A stretch of DNA of 64,000 nucleotides from a bacterium (GCA_021796435.1 JAJYXM010000016.1:1217580-1281579), one strand, 5' to 3'. Positions 33,794-42,341 are shown, numbered from the stretch's first letter. Notes: generated from the letters alone by a model not told the origin. Numbers and translations are program-made.

Positions 33794-35212
33794 ATGAAAA
33801 ACAGGCAAGCCTTGATCCTCTTAGCCATCGTCGTCACAGCCTTGATAGCGACTGGAGTGTTCATGCTCTGGCAGTTCAGCAGAATCATCCCGGAAGATAC
33901 GACACGATCCGCATTGGTTCCACAGACGGCCACCAACACCGTGGCATATGCGCCTCCGGAACGGGTCGAGACACAGACTCCGGCAGAAACCGGCGGCAAT
34001 GATCTGACGCCTCAATTCGCATCTACGACCGTAACCATGGCTTTCCAGAAAGACGGCCGAATCTGGCAGAGATACAAAAACGCCGCGGCCGGCATCGAGA
34101 TAAGTTATCCGTCAGACGCGGAGCAAGACGTGGAGAAATATCGTGGCGTAGATTTGGGCACGACAGCGGGGCAAGAAGAACGCAATTTCTGGCTCGGTCT
34201 AGGCAAAGAAGATACTGAGCCCTGCACCACTGATCCGAACGAGTCTGCCCAACACACAAGGGAGAAGATAGCTTTCAACGGGATCGACTATTGTCTGGAC
34301 ACGCGCTCCGAGGGCGGCATGAGCCAGATCTACACGACTTTTACCTACGTGCCCAAGAGAAATACCTCGATCGCCATAAGCTTCCTCATCCATGGCGTGG
34401 CTGACCCGAGCTTGTGGGGCGACTGCACCGAAGATCCGGCCATCGCGCACAAGAACGGTTGGCAGACCGAAGCGTGCAAAAAATATCTGATCAGCGATGA
34501 AGATACGGCAGTGTTCAACGAAGTACTCAAGACCGTAAAGCTCTTCCCGCCCTCCAGAGCCGCACAAGCACAGTCGCTGATCGTGACGAAAATCCTCAAG
34601 GGGACAGATAAATATTACGATTATTCATCGGAGTATCCGGTCATCGAAGGCTATGGGAACGAGGATATGGTCCGAACCTTCGACGACAAGATGTCTTACG
34701 ATGCGGCGACCAGCGTAGCCGCGTTCAAGGATTATTATTCCGATCCAGGGGCGGATTTCTCACAGGATCCGGGCCGCGGTTTCATGGATGAGACTTACAG
34801 CACCGTACCCTTCGATCAGATCCTGAATGTCATCTTCACGGGCGAAGAATACTCTGGCGGTGCGCACCCTATGACCGTGTATCGGACTTATGTCTTCGAT
34901 TTCAATGTAGGCGAATTCCTTACGCTCACCGACCTCTTCAAGCCGCGCAGCGATTATCTCGGGTTGATCTCGAATTACTCGATCAACGCGTTGGACAAAC
35001 TAGGCGTGGGAGATGCTGACTGGATCAAGTCCGGTGCGGCGGCGGATGACAAGAATTTCCAGTTCTTCAGCCTGCAACAGGACGGCTTGCACATAATATT
35101 CCCGCCATACCAGGTCGCTTCATATGCCGAAGGACCGCAAGAGGTAATCATCCCCTTCGCGGTCTTGCGCGGAACGATCCAAGACAAATATCTGCCTCGA
35201 TCAGACAGCTGA
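33794..35212 (+). CDS. membrane-anchored protein with C-terminal DUF3298-like domain
   Basis: 472 residues. A signal anchor (about 8-28) is followed by a Thr/Pro linker, a beta-rich middle domain with four or more Cys, and a C-terminal domain carrying FTGEEYSGGAHPMTVYRTYVFD, FLTLTDLF and LHIIFPPYQVASYAEGP, which matches the DUF3298/RsiV extracellular domain. Members often act as lysozyme- or envelope-related domains; function here is unknown. Its 3' end overlaps the convergent GT2 gene by 12 bp. Confidence 0.8.
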   Translation: MKNRQALILLAIVVTALIATGVFMLWQFSRIIPEDTTRSALVPQTATNTVAYAPPERVETQTPAETGGNDLTPQFASTTVTMAFQKDGRIWQRYKNAAAGIEISYPSDAEQDVEKYRGVDLGTTAGQEERNFWLGLGKEDTEPCTTDPNESAQHTREKIAFNGIDYCLDTRSEGGMSQIYTTFTYVPKRNTSIAISFLIHGVADPSLWGDCTEDPAIAHKNGWQTEACKKYLISDEDTAVFNEVLKTVKLFPPSRAAQAQSLIVTKILKGTDKYYDYSSEYPVIEGYGNEDMVRTFDDKMSYDAATSVAAFKDYYSDPGADFSQDPGRGFMDETYSTVPFDQILNVIFTGEEYSGGAHPMTVYRTYVFDFNVGEFLTLTDLFKPRSDYLGLISNYSINALDKLGVGDADWIKSGAAADDKNFQFFSLQQDGLHIIFPPYQVASYAEGPQEVIIPFAVLRGTIQDKYLPRSDS

Positions 35213-35935
35213 AGATCCTTTGATCTTCCTCAAATCGCTCAAAATACGCCAGGCGTGTCTGAGACGTACGTGACTCGCGGCGCCATGACGCCAGACGACA
35301 GGGATTTCCTTGATGCGCAAACCTGATTTTTCTGCGCGATATAAGAGCTCGACATCGAACGCCCAACCGTCGATCGAAAGGTCCGCGATAAGCGGCAGTG
35401 CTTTTCGCCTGAAAGCCTTGAAACCACACTGCGTGTCATGGTAAGGCAAGCCGAAATATAATCTGACGCAAAGGTTGAACAACCGCCCGAGCCAGGTGCG
35501 ATAGAGAGGTTGGCGTTCCGCGATCTTAGCTCCGGCGACGCGACGCGAAGCGATCAGGACATCGTAGTCGGAAAGATAAGGGAGGAATTTTCCGAATTCG
35601 GACGGATGTGTAGCGAGGTCGCCATCGAGGAACAGGATCCATTCCCCTTGTGCGGCTGCGGTCCCGGTTTTGACAGCCGCACCTTTCCCCTTGTTGCATC
35701 TGTGACGAACCAAGATGATGCCAGATCCCCCGGTCAAGCCGGAGGATGACGAATAAGACGAGTTATTGATGAAGTTTTCCACGATGTCTGCCGTCTTATC
35801 CGTAGAGCCGTCATCCACGACGATGATCTCGAACGGCTGATTGAAGGCAGAAAAAACACGCCTCGTCTCTTCGATGGCGCGTGCGATCCTTTTTTCCTCG
35901 TCCAAAGCCGGGATGATGACGGAAAACTCGACCAT
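35201..35935 (-). CDS. family 2 glycosyltransferase (dolichyl-phosphate glucose synthase-like) with in-frame repeat
   Basis: 244 residues. The GT-A fold motifs are complete: FSVIIPALDEEKRI, EIIVVDDGSTDKT, GKGAAVKTG, LFLDGDLATHP (DxD) and the late DTQCGFKAFRR and DGWAFDVELLYRA. It would transfer a sugar from a nucleotide donor to a lipid phosphate. Between FINNSSY and IILVRH a REP-like palindrome (35715-35751) encodes SSSGLTGGSG in frame, which widens a surface loop. Confidence 0.9.
   Translation of the reverse strand: MVEFSVIIPALDEEKRIARAIEETRRVFSAFNQPFEIIVVDDGSTDKTADIVENFINNSSYSSSSGLTGGSGIILVRHRCNKGKGAAVKTGTAAAQGEWILFLDGDLATHPSEFGKFLPYLSDYDVLIASRRVAGAKIAERQPLYRTWLGRLFNLCVRLYFGLPYHDTQCGFKAFRRKALPLIADLSIDGWAFDVELLYRAEKSGLRIKEIPVVWRHGAASHVRLRHAWRILSDLRKIKGSSAV
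35715..35751. repeat. REP-like palindrome inside the GT2 gene
   Basis: CGTCATCCTCCGGCTTGACC and its continuation GGGGGATCTGGCATC on the minus strand are the common tcatcc-ccgg-cttgacc intergenic repeat, here in frame in a coding gene. Confidence 0.8.
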
Positions 35936-35967
35936 GCGGAGATATTAGCATCTCCACCAAAAAGCAG

Positions 35968-35992
35968 AAGCCCCGCACCAGGATGATGCGGG
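35968..35992 (-). terminator. terminator of the ORFan trio
   Basis: CCCGCA/TGCGGG stem on the minus strand followed by GCTTCTGCTTTTTGG. Confidence 0.6.
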
Positions 35993-36009
35993 ACTCATGG
36001 GAGGTGGGT

Positions 36010-36606
36010 TCAGCGAGTGACCTTGTGGTCGGTCTCGATGGCGACGATAATCCGGCTCTCCATCTTCACGCGTTCGGCGAGAGCATTCAGGAGTTCCAGC
36101 TCTTCGCGACGACGCTTGGCCAGATCCTCGATCGCTTGGCCGAGCAAGAACCACAGGTCGCCGTAGCTGACCTTGGCCATCTCGACGATGTGCGACGGCG
36201 TAGAGATCTCCTGCTTGACTTCATCGAACTGGTCGGGCTTGCCTTCACACTTCCGCAGATATACGCACACGGCGAGCCAGGTACGATTTTCGGTGAAACC
36301 GACGATGTAGCTCGTACAGTCATCTTCCGATCTTCGCGGAGGTCGGCAGAGAAACAAACCTCTGCCTTTGAAGACAGGGAACGATTCAGGCCAGGGCAGT
36401 GAAGCGAGCGCCCGTCGGGGCGAGTGAGCTTCTTGCCCAGGTATGCATGGCACGTCGACGAGACGAGTCAACACGCCATTTGCCCAGGCCATGTCAGGCA
36501 TCAGCTCCAACACGGTCTGTTGACGTTGCTTGATCAGCTCAAGCCAGTCGCGCTCGGTCAGGTGTTCGGTACGCAGCACGGTGTCGAGAAAGACATCTTC
36601 GGACAT
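36010..36606 (-). CDS. ORFan, member 3 of a paralogous trio
   Basis: 198 residues from the ATG at 36604-36606, fixed by GGAGGCG about 7 nt upstream. The N-terminus VFLDTVLRTEHLTERDW resembles those of the next two genes (VFSTLLKNRKLSDADW and LLNTVFRWQTEITDHQW). Further on, TSYIVGFTENRTWLAVCVYL aligns with CVIGLGDGGRWCAYEIGI of the middle gene. No known family; probably cytosolic. It starts 18 nt after the middle gene, in operon. Confidence 0.65.
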   Translation of the reverse strand: MSEDVFLDTVLRTEHLTERDWLELIKQRQQTVLELMPDMAWANGVLTRLVDVPCIPGQEAHSPRRALASLPWPESFPVFKGRGLFLCRPPRRSEDDCTSYIVGFTENRTWLAVCVYLRKCEGKPDQFDEVKQEISTPSHIVEMAKVSYGDLWFLLGQAIEDLAKRRREELELLNALAERVKMESRIIVAIETDHKVTR

Positions 36607-36623
36607 AGCATCGCCTCCGCGTG

Positions 36624-37223
36624 TCAGCTCTCGACTTCGCCTTCGTCCATGAGGCGCAGATGCTCGAGCAGATCGCCCTCGGCGCCGACGCGCTTGAAAA
36701 TCGCGTCGATCTTGTTCAGGTGATCCCAGGCATCCTTGAGCGCCTTCTCGACCAGCTCGGTCTGGAATTTGGCGAGCCGTCGGTAGCTGATGCGATAGCG
36801 CGCTACGAGTACGGCGGGCGAAGAGACCTCGATCTCGGAGACAATCCCCTTGGTGTAGCCGTGTATGTCGGCGATGCCGATCTCGTAGGCGCACCACCTG
36901 CCGCCGTCCCCCAGGCCGATGACGCACAGGACGTAGTCGTTGGCGGCCTTGTCACGCAGCGAAGCCATGCGGAAGAATCCGCGCAGTCCGTCTACGTACT
37001 CTGACATGCTGACGGGGAGTTCTACCTCCAAATCCTCAAGGTAGATGCCGAGGCGACCGGCGTAGCGGAGTTGGGGCATCGGCGTCTCAAGCAGCTTGGG
37101 GAGGTTGACCGCATCAAAGGCCTTGCGGATCTCGTTCTGGCGGACCGAGAGGATCTTACGCCAGTCGGCGTCGGAAAGCTTGCGGTTCTTGAGCAGGGTG
37201 CTGAAAACGGCGTTGCGATGCAT
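36624..37223 (-). CDS. ORFan, member 2 of a paralogous trio
   Basis: 199 residues with the shared N-terminal motif (SDADWRKILSVRQNEI) and a central DYVLCVIGLGDGGRWCAYEI beta segment. The C-terminal half is helical and charged. Ribosome site AGGAGA is upstream of the ATG, and its promoter (37257-37285 region) overlaps the terminator of the gene before it. Function unknown. Confidence 0.65.
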   Translation of the reverse strand: MHRNAVFSTLLKNRKLSDADWRKILSVRQNEIRKAFDAVNLPKLLETPMPQLRYAGRLGIYLEDLEVELPVSMSEYVDGLRGFFRMASLRDKAANDYVLCVIGLGDGGRWCAYEIGIADIHGYTKGIVSEIEVSSPAVLVARYRISYRRLAKFQTELVEKALKDAWDHLNKIDAIFKRVGAEGDLLEHLRLMDEGEVES

Positions 37224-37256
37224 GACATTCTCCTGGAAAGAGCCATCTGAACCGCT

Positions 37257-37285
37257 TTGTCTTAAAGGAAAAAGACGAGAATGTC
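37257..37285 (-). promoter_or_regulatory. promoter of the trio's genes 2 and 3, embedded in a terminator hairpin
   Basis: Minus-strand TTGACA and TAAGAC separated by 17 bp. The -35 box lies in the loop side of the hairpin at 37272-37307 that terminates the preceding gene. Confidence 0.5.
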
Positions 37286-37307
37286 AAGGTCAGACATGCT
37301 CGTCTTC
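37272..37307 (-). terminator. terminator of the 37351-37902 ORFan
   Basis: AAGACGAG and CTCGTCTT pair around a longer loop and are followed by TTTTCC on the minus strand. Confidence 0.6.
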
Positions 37308-37350
37308 GGTGAAAGAAACTCGTCGTGGTCGTATGCGGAGAACCTGCGGT

Positions 37351-37902
37351 TCAGGCCCGAGACAGAAAGGCCTGCATCAGCTGGCCCTCGAACGCCTTCT
37401 CCGTGCGCAGATCCCTCATGCGGCGCGGCGCAAGCCGGACGATACCGTCGTTCAGGTCGCACCAGGTGCGGGAGATGGGGTATGGGCGAAAAATCGTCCA
37501 GATCTCGTTGGGATTTCCGGAACTCGCCCAGACGTGATAGGTGTAGCCGCGCTTGCTGGGCTGACCGTCAGTAATCGTGACGACGATCCACTCACCCTCG
37601 GGCGTCAGACCGTAGATCCCGTCGTTCGGACTGGATTCGGAAACGCTCTCGTCACGGACCGGGATGAAGTATCCGCGCGTATCCAGGGACCACTTCGAGA
37701 GACTTGAGCCGCGATCCATCTTGATTTCGCCCAAGGTGCAGCCTTTGACGGCGAGCATGGTCTTACCAAGCGTCGGGAGAGAACGACGATGACGCATGGT
37801 CCAGATCAGTTGCTCCGACTTCTCGCTGATCATCTCCCGCCATTGATGGTCTGTAATTTCGGTCTGCCACCTGAACACAGTGTTGAGCAATACAGGGCTC
37901 AT
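37351..37902 (-). CDS. ORFan, member 1 of a paralogous trio
   Basis: 183 residues from the ATG at 37900-37902, with GGAGG 9 nt upstream; a GTG three codons earlier is less likely. It has the shared N-terminal pattern LLNTVFRWQTEITDHQW and the central GIYGLTPEGEWIVVTITDG beta segment. It has a private terminator. Function unknown. Confidence 0.6.
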   Translation of the reverse strand: MSPVLLNTVFRWQTEITDHQWREMISEKSEQLIWTMRHRRSLPTLGKTMLAVKGCTLGEIKMDRGSSLSKWSLDTRGYFIPVRDESVSESSPNDGIYGLTPEGEWIVVTITDGQPSKRGYTYHVWASSGNPNEIWTIFRPYPISRTWCDLNDGIVRLAPRRMRDLRTEKAFEGQLMQAFLSRA

Positions 37903-38043
37903 CTTTCGCACCTCCAGCCGTCAACAGAAAGGACGCCAATTCATTATCATGAGACGGTCAAAAGGTAAATACCGTCGGCTTGACTACGCTTATAATCTCA
38001 GGCATTATCCTGACACAAAAGACACTGTAAAACGATGTCGGGG

Positions 38044-38125
38044 TCCCCAACCGTAGTTTGGGGAGCGCAGACGGTCAGCAGAGCGTGTACAGAAGCCGAA
38101 GGCTTATGTACGACGCCAAGCTGAC
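38044..38125 (+). other. structured region upstream of tRNA-Leu
   Basis: Three possible stems: TCCCCAA/TTGGGGA (38044-38064); GCG.GTACA/TGTAC..CGC with an AAGCC/GGCTT apex (38083-38116); and an outer GTCAGC/GCTGAC (38074-38125) enclosing the second. A TATAAT lies at 37991-37996. It may be a short ncRNA or the processed tRNA leader; I do not recognise a known RNA family. Confidence 0.4.
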
Positions 38126-38137
38126 AACGTTGAGCAT

Positions 38138-38224
38138 GGGCGAGTGGCGGAACTGGTAGACGCACTGGCTTCAGGAGCCAGCGATCGCAAGATCATGAGA
38201 GTTCGAGTCTCTCCTCGCCCACCA
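38138..38224 (+). tRNA. tRNA-Leu (anticodon CAG)
   Basis: 87 nt with a long variable arm typical of class II tRNAs. Acceptor GGGCGAG/CTCGCCC, anticodon stem CTGGC/GCCAG with loop TTCAGGA, and encoded CCA. Unlike the other three tRNA loci in this window, no fragment copies flank it. Confidence 0.95.
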
Positions 38225-38227
38225 GAC

Positions 38228-38262
38228 AAAACATCGGCAAGAATGCCGATGTTTTGCTTTTT
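38228..38262 (+). terminator. terminator of tRNA-Leu
   Basis: AAAACATCGGCA/TGCCGATGTTTT with loop AGAA, followed by GCTTTTT. Confidence 0.9.
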
Positions 38263-38339
38263 AGTCGTTCCTGGCGTTTAATATCATAAGCTAAATTATA
38301 TGGCGGACATATCAATCCGCCCCTACAATCAATTTATAT

Positions 38340-38888
38340 ATGAAAATCCCTGTCTTATACGGCTCTATCCGCGAAGGACGGAAAAGCGAGGCCGTCGCCA
38401 AGTTCATCCACGCTGAATTGCTGAAACGCGGCATAGAAAGCGAATATGTGGCGCCTGAACAGTATAAGGAGATGGAGCCGCTGGAACACAAACATCCCGA
38501 ACCGTGGAAAACCATCATGGAACAGGCTGACGGGCTGATTATCGTCACTCCGGAATACAACCACGGCTACCCTGGCGCAGTGAAAGAGATGATCGATGCA
38601 TTGACCACGGAGTTCGCCCATAAGCCGGTCGGCATCATCGGCGCTGGAGGATTCTCCGGCGGGATGAGGGTCGTGGAGCAATTAAGGCAGGTAGTGATAG
38701 AGCAGAAGATGGTACCGATCCGCGAAGCCGGATATTTCCCCATGATCTGGGAATTGCTGGACGAGAAAGGCGAACTCAAGAATCCTGACCAATACATCCC
38801 CCGTCTCGAGCCGTTCTTCAAAGAGCTGTTCTGGTATGCTGAGGTCTTGAAGGAAGGCAGGGAAAAACATCCTTGGACTGAAAAATGA
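38340..38888 (+). CDS. NADPH-dependent FMN reductase-like flavoprotein
   Basis: 182 residues. The flavodoxin-like fold is shown by the phosphate loop YGSIREGRKSEAV, the ring-binding VTPEYNHGYPGAVKEMIDAL and IIGAGGFSGGMRV. Members reduce FMN, quinones or azo compounds with NAD(P)H. It is a monocistronic gene ending at the hairpin at 38903-38936. No ribosome site is obvious. Confidence 0.9.
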   Translation: MKIPVLYGSIREGRKSEAVAKFIHAELLKRGIESEYVAPEQYKEMEPLEHKHPEPWKTIMEQADGLIIVTPEYNHGYPGAVKEMIDALTTEFAHKPVGIIGAGGFSGGMRVVEQLRQVVIEQKMVPIREAGYFPMIWELLDEKGELKNPDQYIPRLEPFFKELFWYAEVLKEGREKHPWTEK

Positions 38889-38902
38889 TCGTCCGTATGT
38901 AA

Positions 38903-38936
38903 GCCATAAGGGCGAATGATCCATTCGCCCTTATGC
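38903..38936 (+). terminator. hairpin after the FMN reductase gene
   Basis: CATAAGGGCGAAT and ATTCGCCCTTATG arms form a near-perfect inverted repeat. Confidence 0.65.
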
Positions 38937-38944
38937 CACATGTT

Positions 38945-38973
38945 TTGACAAAAACACGGATATAGGCTATAAT
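38945..38973 (+). promoter_or_regulatory. consensus promoter of the RNase J gene
   Basis: TTGACA (38945-38950), 17-bp spacer, TATAAT (38968-38973): both hexamers match the sigma70 consensus. Transcription would begin about 190 nt before the start codon. Confidence 0.8.
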
Positions 38974-38979
38974 GTGTTT

Positions 38980-39172
38980 ATCAATTCAAGTCCGTCGCCG
39001 ATTGGGCGTAAATCTACGCAAATTCCGACGTATCTGAATCAGTCCAAAAGACGCAGATAATTCACTAAACAACTAATTTTTGTTTTCCGAAATCCATCAC
39101 ATGGATGTTTCATAGCATGAAAACAAATCGATGCCTTAAGTGGCGCGGGTTTTTACATGCTGACAATTAAAT
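38980..39172 (+). promoter_or_regulatory. long 5' leader of the RNase J gene
   Basis: About 190 nt without a gene. It holds short inverted repeats, such as CATCACATGGATG and GCATGAAAACAAATCGATGC. No known riboswitch is recognised. Autoregulation through mRNA decay is an inference by analogy with other RNases. Confidence 0.4.
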
Positions 39173-41257
39173 ATGGAGCCCATCAAACGATCCGCTAGCC
39201 CATCGGGCACAAGCGGAAACCAAGGCAGTTCATTCCCACGCGGAAGGAACCGCCGCTACAATAGGGACAATAAACCCTTCAGGCCGCAGAATGCAGCCTA
39301 CAAAAAGAGCGACGGCAGACCGACACAACGTCCGGTCGAAGCGCTTAAACCGACATCAGAGAGCCCGACAGCGGTGAACTCTTTGATCGCCAAGGCAATC
39401 GCGCGCAACGGCAAAAAGCCTGAGCCCTCGCTCAAGGAGGGCTTCAAGCGCGAAGAGAAAGCCGGCAAATCGCATGGGCGCCGTCCAGGCGGCAGGATGT
39501 CCAGCAATGTCCGCCCGCCACGCCTGAATACGTATAAATTCAAGCCATACCTGAAGACCGGATCAGACACCGATAAATTGAAGTCGCGTCCGGAGGAGAG
39601 GCTGAAGATCATCGTATTGGGCGGGAACGAAGAGGTCGGCCGTAACATGACCATGCTCGAATACGGCAAAGACATCATCATCCTGGACATGGGTTTCCAG
39701 TTCCCGGAGGATGACATGCCGGGTGTCGATTACATCATCCCGAACATCTCATACCTGAAGGGCAAGGAAAAGAATATCCGCGGCGTCATCATCACGCACG
39801 GACATCTGGACCATATCGGCGGCATCCCCTATCTCATCCCGAGATTGGGCAATCCTCCGATCTTCACCTCTGATCTGACCGGAGCGATAATCAAGAAACG
39901 CCAAGACGATTTCCGCGGTACACCGCCACTGAACGTCCACACCGTGGGCTACAATGACGTACTGCAGTTAGGCGTATTCAAACTGGAATTCTTCGGAGTA
40001 GCGCACTCTATCCCCTCATCCATGGGCGTCATCGTCAACACGCCATGCGGGATAGTGGTGCATACCGGCGACTTCAAGCTGGATCCGGCACCGGGCGCAC
40101 AATCCCTACAAGAGACCACTAAAATAATGAAACTGGGTGAACGTGGGGTATTGGCGCTGATGATCGACTCGACCAATGCTTGGCAACCGGGTCGTCAGCT
40201 GCCGGAATACGAGATCCAACATAACATCGACGAAATAATCGCCAACGCACAGGGCAAGGTGATCATCGGAACGTTCTCATCCATGATCGCACGTATCCAG
40301 CAGATCATCATGGCCTGCGAACGACAAGGCCGCAAAGTAGCGGTGGAAGGTTTCTCCATGAAATCAAACATCATGATCGCGCAAGAACTGGGCTATGTTA
40401 AAGTCCAGAAAGGCACGCTCATCGAAACAAAGGAGATCCACAAATATCCGCCCAATAAAGTGGCCGTCGTGTGTACCGGAGCACAAGGCGAGGATCGCGC
40501 CGCGCTCATGCGCATCGCGACCCGCGAACATCCGATAGTCGAGATAGAACCAGGCGATACCGTCGTCTTCTCAAGTTCAGTGATCCCGGGCAACGAACGC
40601 TCGGTCCAGCGCGTCAAAGACACGCTTTACCGCGAAGGCGCGAACGTCATCCATTATCAGATGATGGACGTGCACGCGGGTGGACATGCAAAACAGGAAG
40701 ACGTCGTGCAGATGCACAAGATGATCAAACCGAAATACCTCATACCGATCGAAGGCCATTATTCCTTCTTAGTCGAACACGCCAAAGGAGCGGTCAATGC
40801 GGGTTTCGACCAGAACAACGTCATGATCGCCGACAACGGACAGATCATGGAGTTCGACAGACAAGGCAACGGACAGTTGACCAACAAGAAAGTACCGACC
40901 GAATACGTATTCGTGGACGGCTTAGGCGTAGGCGATACCAACCATATCGTGCTTAGAGATCGCCAAGAGCTTGCCGGCGACGGAGTCGTGGTCGTACTGG
41001 CGGTGGTCAGCGGAAAGACGGGCCGATTGATGCAGATGCCGGATCTGATTTCGCGCGGATTCGTGTACATGAAAGAACAAGGAGAGCTGATGCGACAAGC
41101 CAGCAAAAAGGTATCCGAAATCCTCAGCGACAAGGACCCGCGCAGCGGCGCTAACGGCACATTCCTGAAAGATAAAGTACGCGACGATCTGGGCATGTTC
41201 CTGTTCAAAAAGACGGAACGCAGACCCATGATCCTACCGATAATCGTTGAAGTATAA
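39173..41257 (+). CDS. rnj: ribonuclease J
   Basis: 694 residues, longer than the usual 550-560 because of a basic, Ser/Pro-rich N-terminal extension of about 130 residues, common in CPR and actinobacterial RNase J. The metallo-beta-lactamase/beta-CASP core starts at LKIIVLGGNEEVGRNM; zinc ligands are in THGHLDHIGG (about residue 209) and VVHTGDFKLD, and the C-terminal motif is HAGGHAKQEDV. It is an endo- and 5'-exoribonuclease in RNA processing and decay, and it has a consensus promoter and a long leader. Confidence 0.95.
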   Translation: MEPIKRSASPSGTSGNQGSSFPRGRNRRYNRDNKPFRPQNAAYKKSDGRPTQRPVEALKPTSESPTAVNSLIAKAIARNGKKPEPSLKEGFKREEKAGKSHGRRPGGRMSSNVRPPRLNTYKFKPYLKTGSDTDKLKSRPEERLKIIVLGGNEEVGRNMTMLEYGKDIIILDMGFQFPEDDMPGVDYIIPNISYLKGKEKNIRGVIITHGHLDHIGGIPYLIPRLGNPPIFTSDLTGAIIKKRQDDFRGTPPLNVHTVGYNDVLQLGVFKLEFFGVAHSIPSSMGVIVNTPCGIVVHTGDFKLDPAPGAQSLQETTKIMKLGERGVLALMIDSTNAWQPGRQLPEYEIQHNIDEIIANAQGKVIIGTFSSMIARIQQIIMACERQGRKVAVEGFSMKSNIMIAQELGYVKVQKGTLIETKEIHKYPPNKVAVVCTGAQGEDRAALMRIATREHPIVEIEPGDTVVFSSSVIPGNERSVQRVKDTLYREGANVIHYQMMDVHAGGHAKQEDVVQMHKMIKPKYLIPIEGHYSFLVEHAKGAVNAGFDQNNVMIADNGQIMEFDRQGNGQLTNKKVPTEYVFVDGLGVGDTNHIVLRDRQELAGDGVVVVLAVVSGKTGRLMQMPDLISRGFVYMKEQGELMRQASKKVSEILSDKDPRSGANGTFLKDKVRDDLGMFLFKKTERRPMILPIIVEV

Positions 41258-41333
41258 CTCACGGCGATAAGCACCCGTTCTCGAGACATAGATTGATTCA
41301 GCTCGCTAAGAAAGTGCACAAGTCGTGAAAAGG

Positions 41334-41357
41334 GACAGGCCGCAAGGCCTGTCTTTT
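41334..41357 (+). terminator. terminator of the RNase J gene
   Basis: GACAGGCC/GGCCTGTC with loop GCAA, followed by TTTT. Confidence 0.85.
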
Positions 41358-41367
41358 GTTCGAACGG

Positions 41368-41396
41368 TTGACAAAGACCTTTTTCGGAATTAAGTT
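41368..41396 (+). promoter_or_regulatory. promoter of the first tandem ORFan
   Basis: TTGACA (41368-41373), 17-bp spacer, TAAGTT (41391-41396). The downstream TTTGCCGCGG is shared with the second copy's promoter. Confidence 0.6.
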
Positions 41397-41429
41397 TGCC
41401 GCGGTACATTTTCGTAATGAGGTGAGATC

Positions 41430-42233
41430 ATGGGCGATGTCGAGAATCTGTTGGCGATCCGTGAACACGTCAAGCAGTACCACAACGGAGACCCCAAGGT
41501 CCTGGGGCGGATGTTCGCCCTGCAGGAACAGCTGCTGGGCAGAACGGGACAGCTCGTAATGTTCGTGGAGCATAAGGCAGTCGGAGCTTCACAAAGAAGG
41601 ATGCGCTCAGGCCCACTCTGCGGTGACGCCATATCGTTCGATCGCACACCAGAGACCAGGGAGACGAAATTGTCTGTCGCGATACTCACCGACGATAGGC
41701 TACATCTCGATACGACGCGGGCTTGTGGCCTGCGAACTGGCGAGATTGCGATCGGCAGACCGCATGATGGAGCCATCGGGATTGCGCAGGGCCCTCTGAT
41801 CTTCAGCGAACAGCAGTACTACTCGCTTCTCTACCATGACGGAAGACTGGAACAAGACTTCGGAGGAAGTCATCACCAAGGTATTGTCGAGGTAATCGTC
41901 GGATGGGATGCCATCGTCCGTTGGGTCGTCCAGTCATTCAACGACGTCATTCCTCACCACTACAAGCGAGAATGGCTCGCTTACGTCGTGAGCTTGAAGA
42001 GAGCAGCTCAAGGCTACCTCACCGCACGGCCCCAGGGCATGTCCGAATGGATCGATTGCCTGCACGGGCTGTGTATCCGGGAAAGCAACCTTTCGCTCAA
42101 GGATCGGTCGCCGGATTCGATTGCGCGCGACAAGACCGAGCTGAAGGAGCTTCTGCGGCGCGCCGAGCAGCTCGGATACGCCGACGACCCCTACGTGCTC
42201 GACCTCAAGCGGCTCTACCCAGAACTCATCTGA
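41430..42233 (+). CDS. ORFan, tandem paralogue 1
   Basis: 267 residues, start set by GAGGTGA 8 nt upstream. It shares with the next gene the N-terminal LRQHV-type helix (REHVKQYHNGDPKVLGRMFA), LQEQLLGRTGQLVM, LTDDRLHLDTTRACGLRTGE and VVQSFNDVIPHHYKREW. The order suggests an alpha-beta domain followed by a helical C-terminal half. No known family is recognised, and no signal peptide is present. It has its own promoter and terminator. Confidence 0.65.
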   Translation: MGDVENLLAIREHVKQYHNGDPKVLGRMFALQEQLLGRTGQLVMFVEHKAVGASQRRMRSGPLCGDAISFDRTPETRETKLSVAILTDDRLHLDTTRACGLRTGEIAIGRPHDGAIGIAQGPLIFSEQQYYSLLYHDGRLEQDFGGSHHQGIVEVIVGWDAIVRWVVQSFNDVIPHHYKREWLAYVVSLKRAAQGYLTARPQGMSEWIDCLHGLCIRESNLSLKDRSPDSIARDKTELKELLRRAEQLGYADDPYVLDLKRLYPELI

Positions 42234-42237
42234 ACTC

Positions 42238-42269
42238 GACCCCTTCGCAAATCCTCTGCGGAGGGGTCG
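42238..42269 (+). terminator. terminator of tandem ORFan 1
   Basis: GACCCCTTCGCA and TGCGGAGGGGTC pair across AATCCTC. The identical hairpin ends the second copy at about 43162-43192. Confidence 0.75.
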
Positions 42270-42280
42270 CATCGTATCGA

Positions 42281-42309
42281 TTGACAACGACCCTCGTAGG
42301 CCTTAAGTT
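42281..42309 (+). promoter_or_regulatory. promoter of the second tandem ORFan
   Basis: TTGACA, 17-bp spacer, TAAGTT, the same hexamers as for copy 1, so the duplicated unit included its control region. Confidence 0.6.
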
Positions 42310-42341
42310 TGCCGCGGAACTTTGGGGAATGAGGTGAACCA

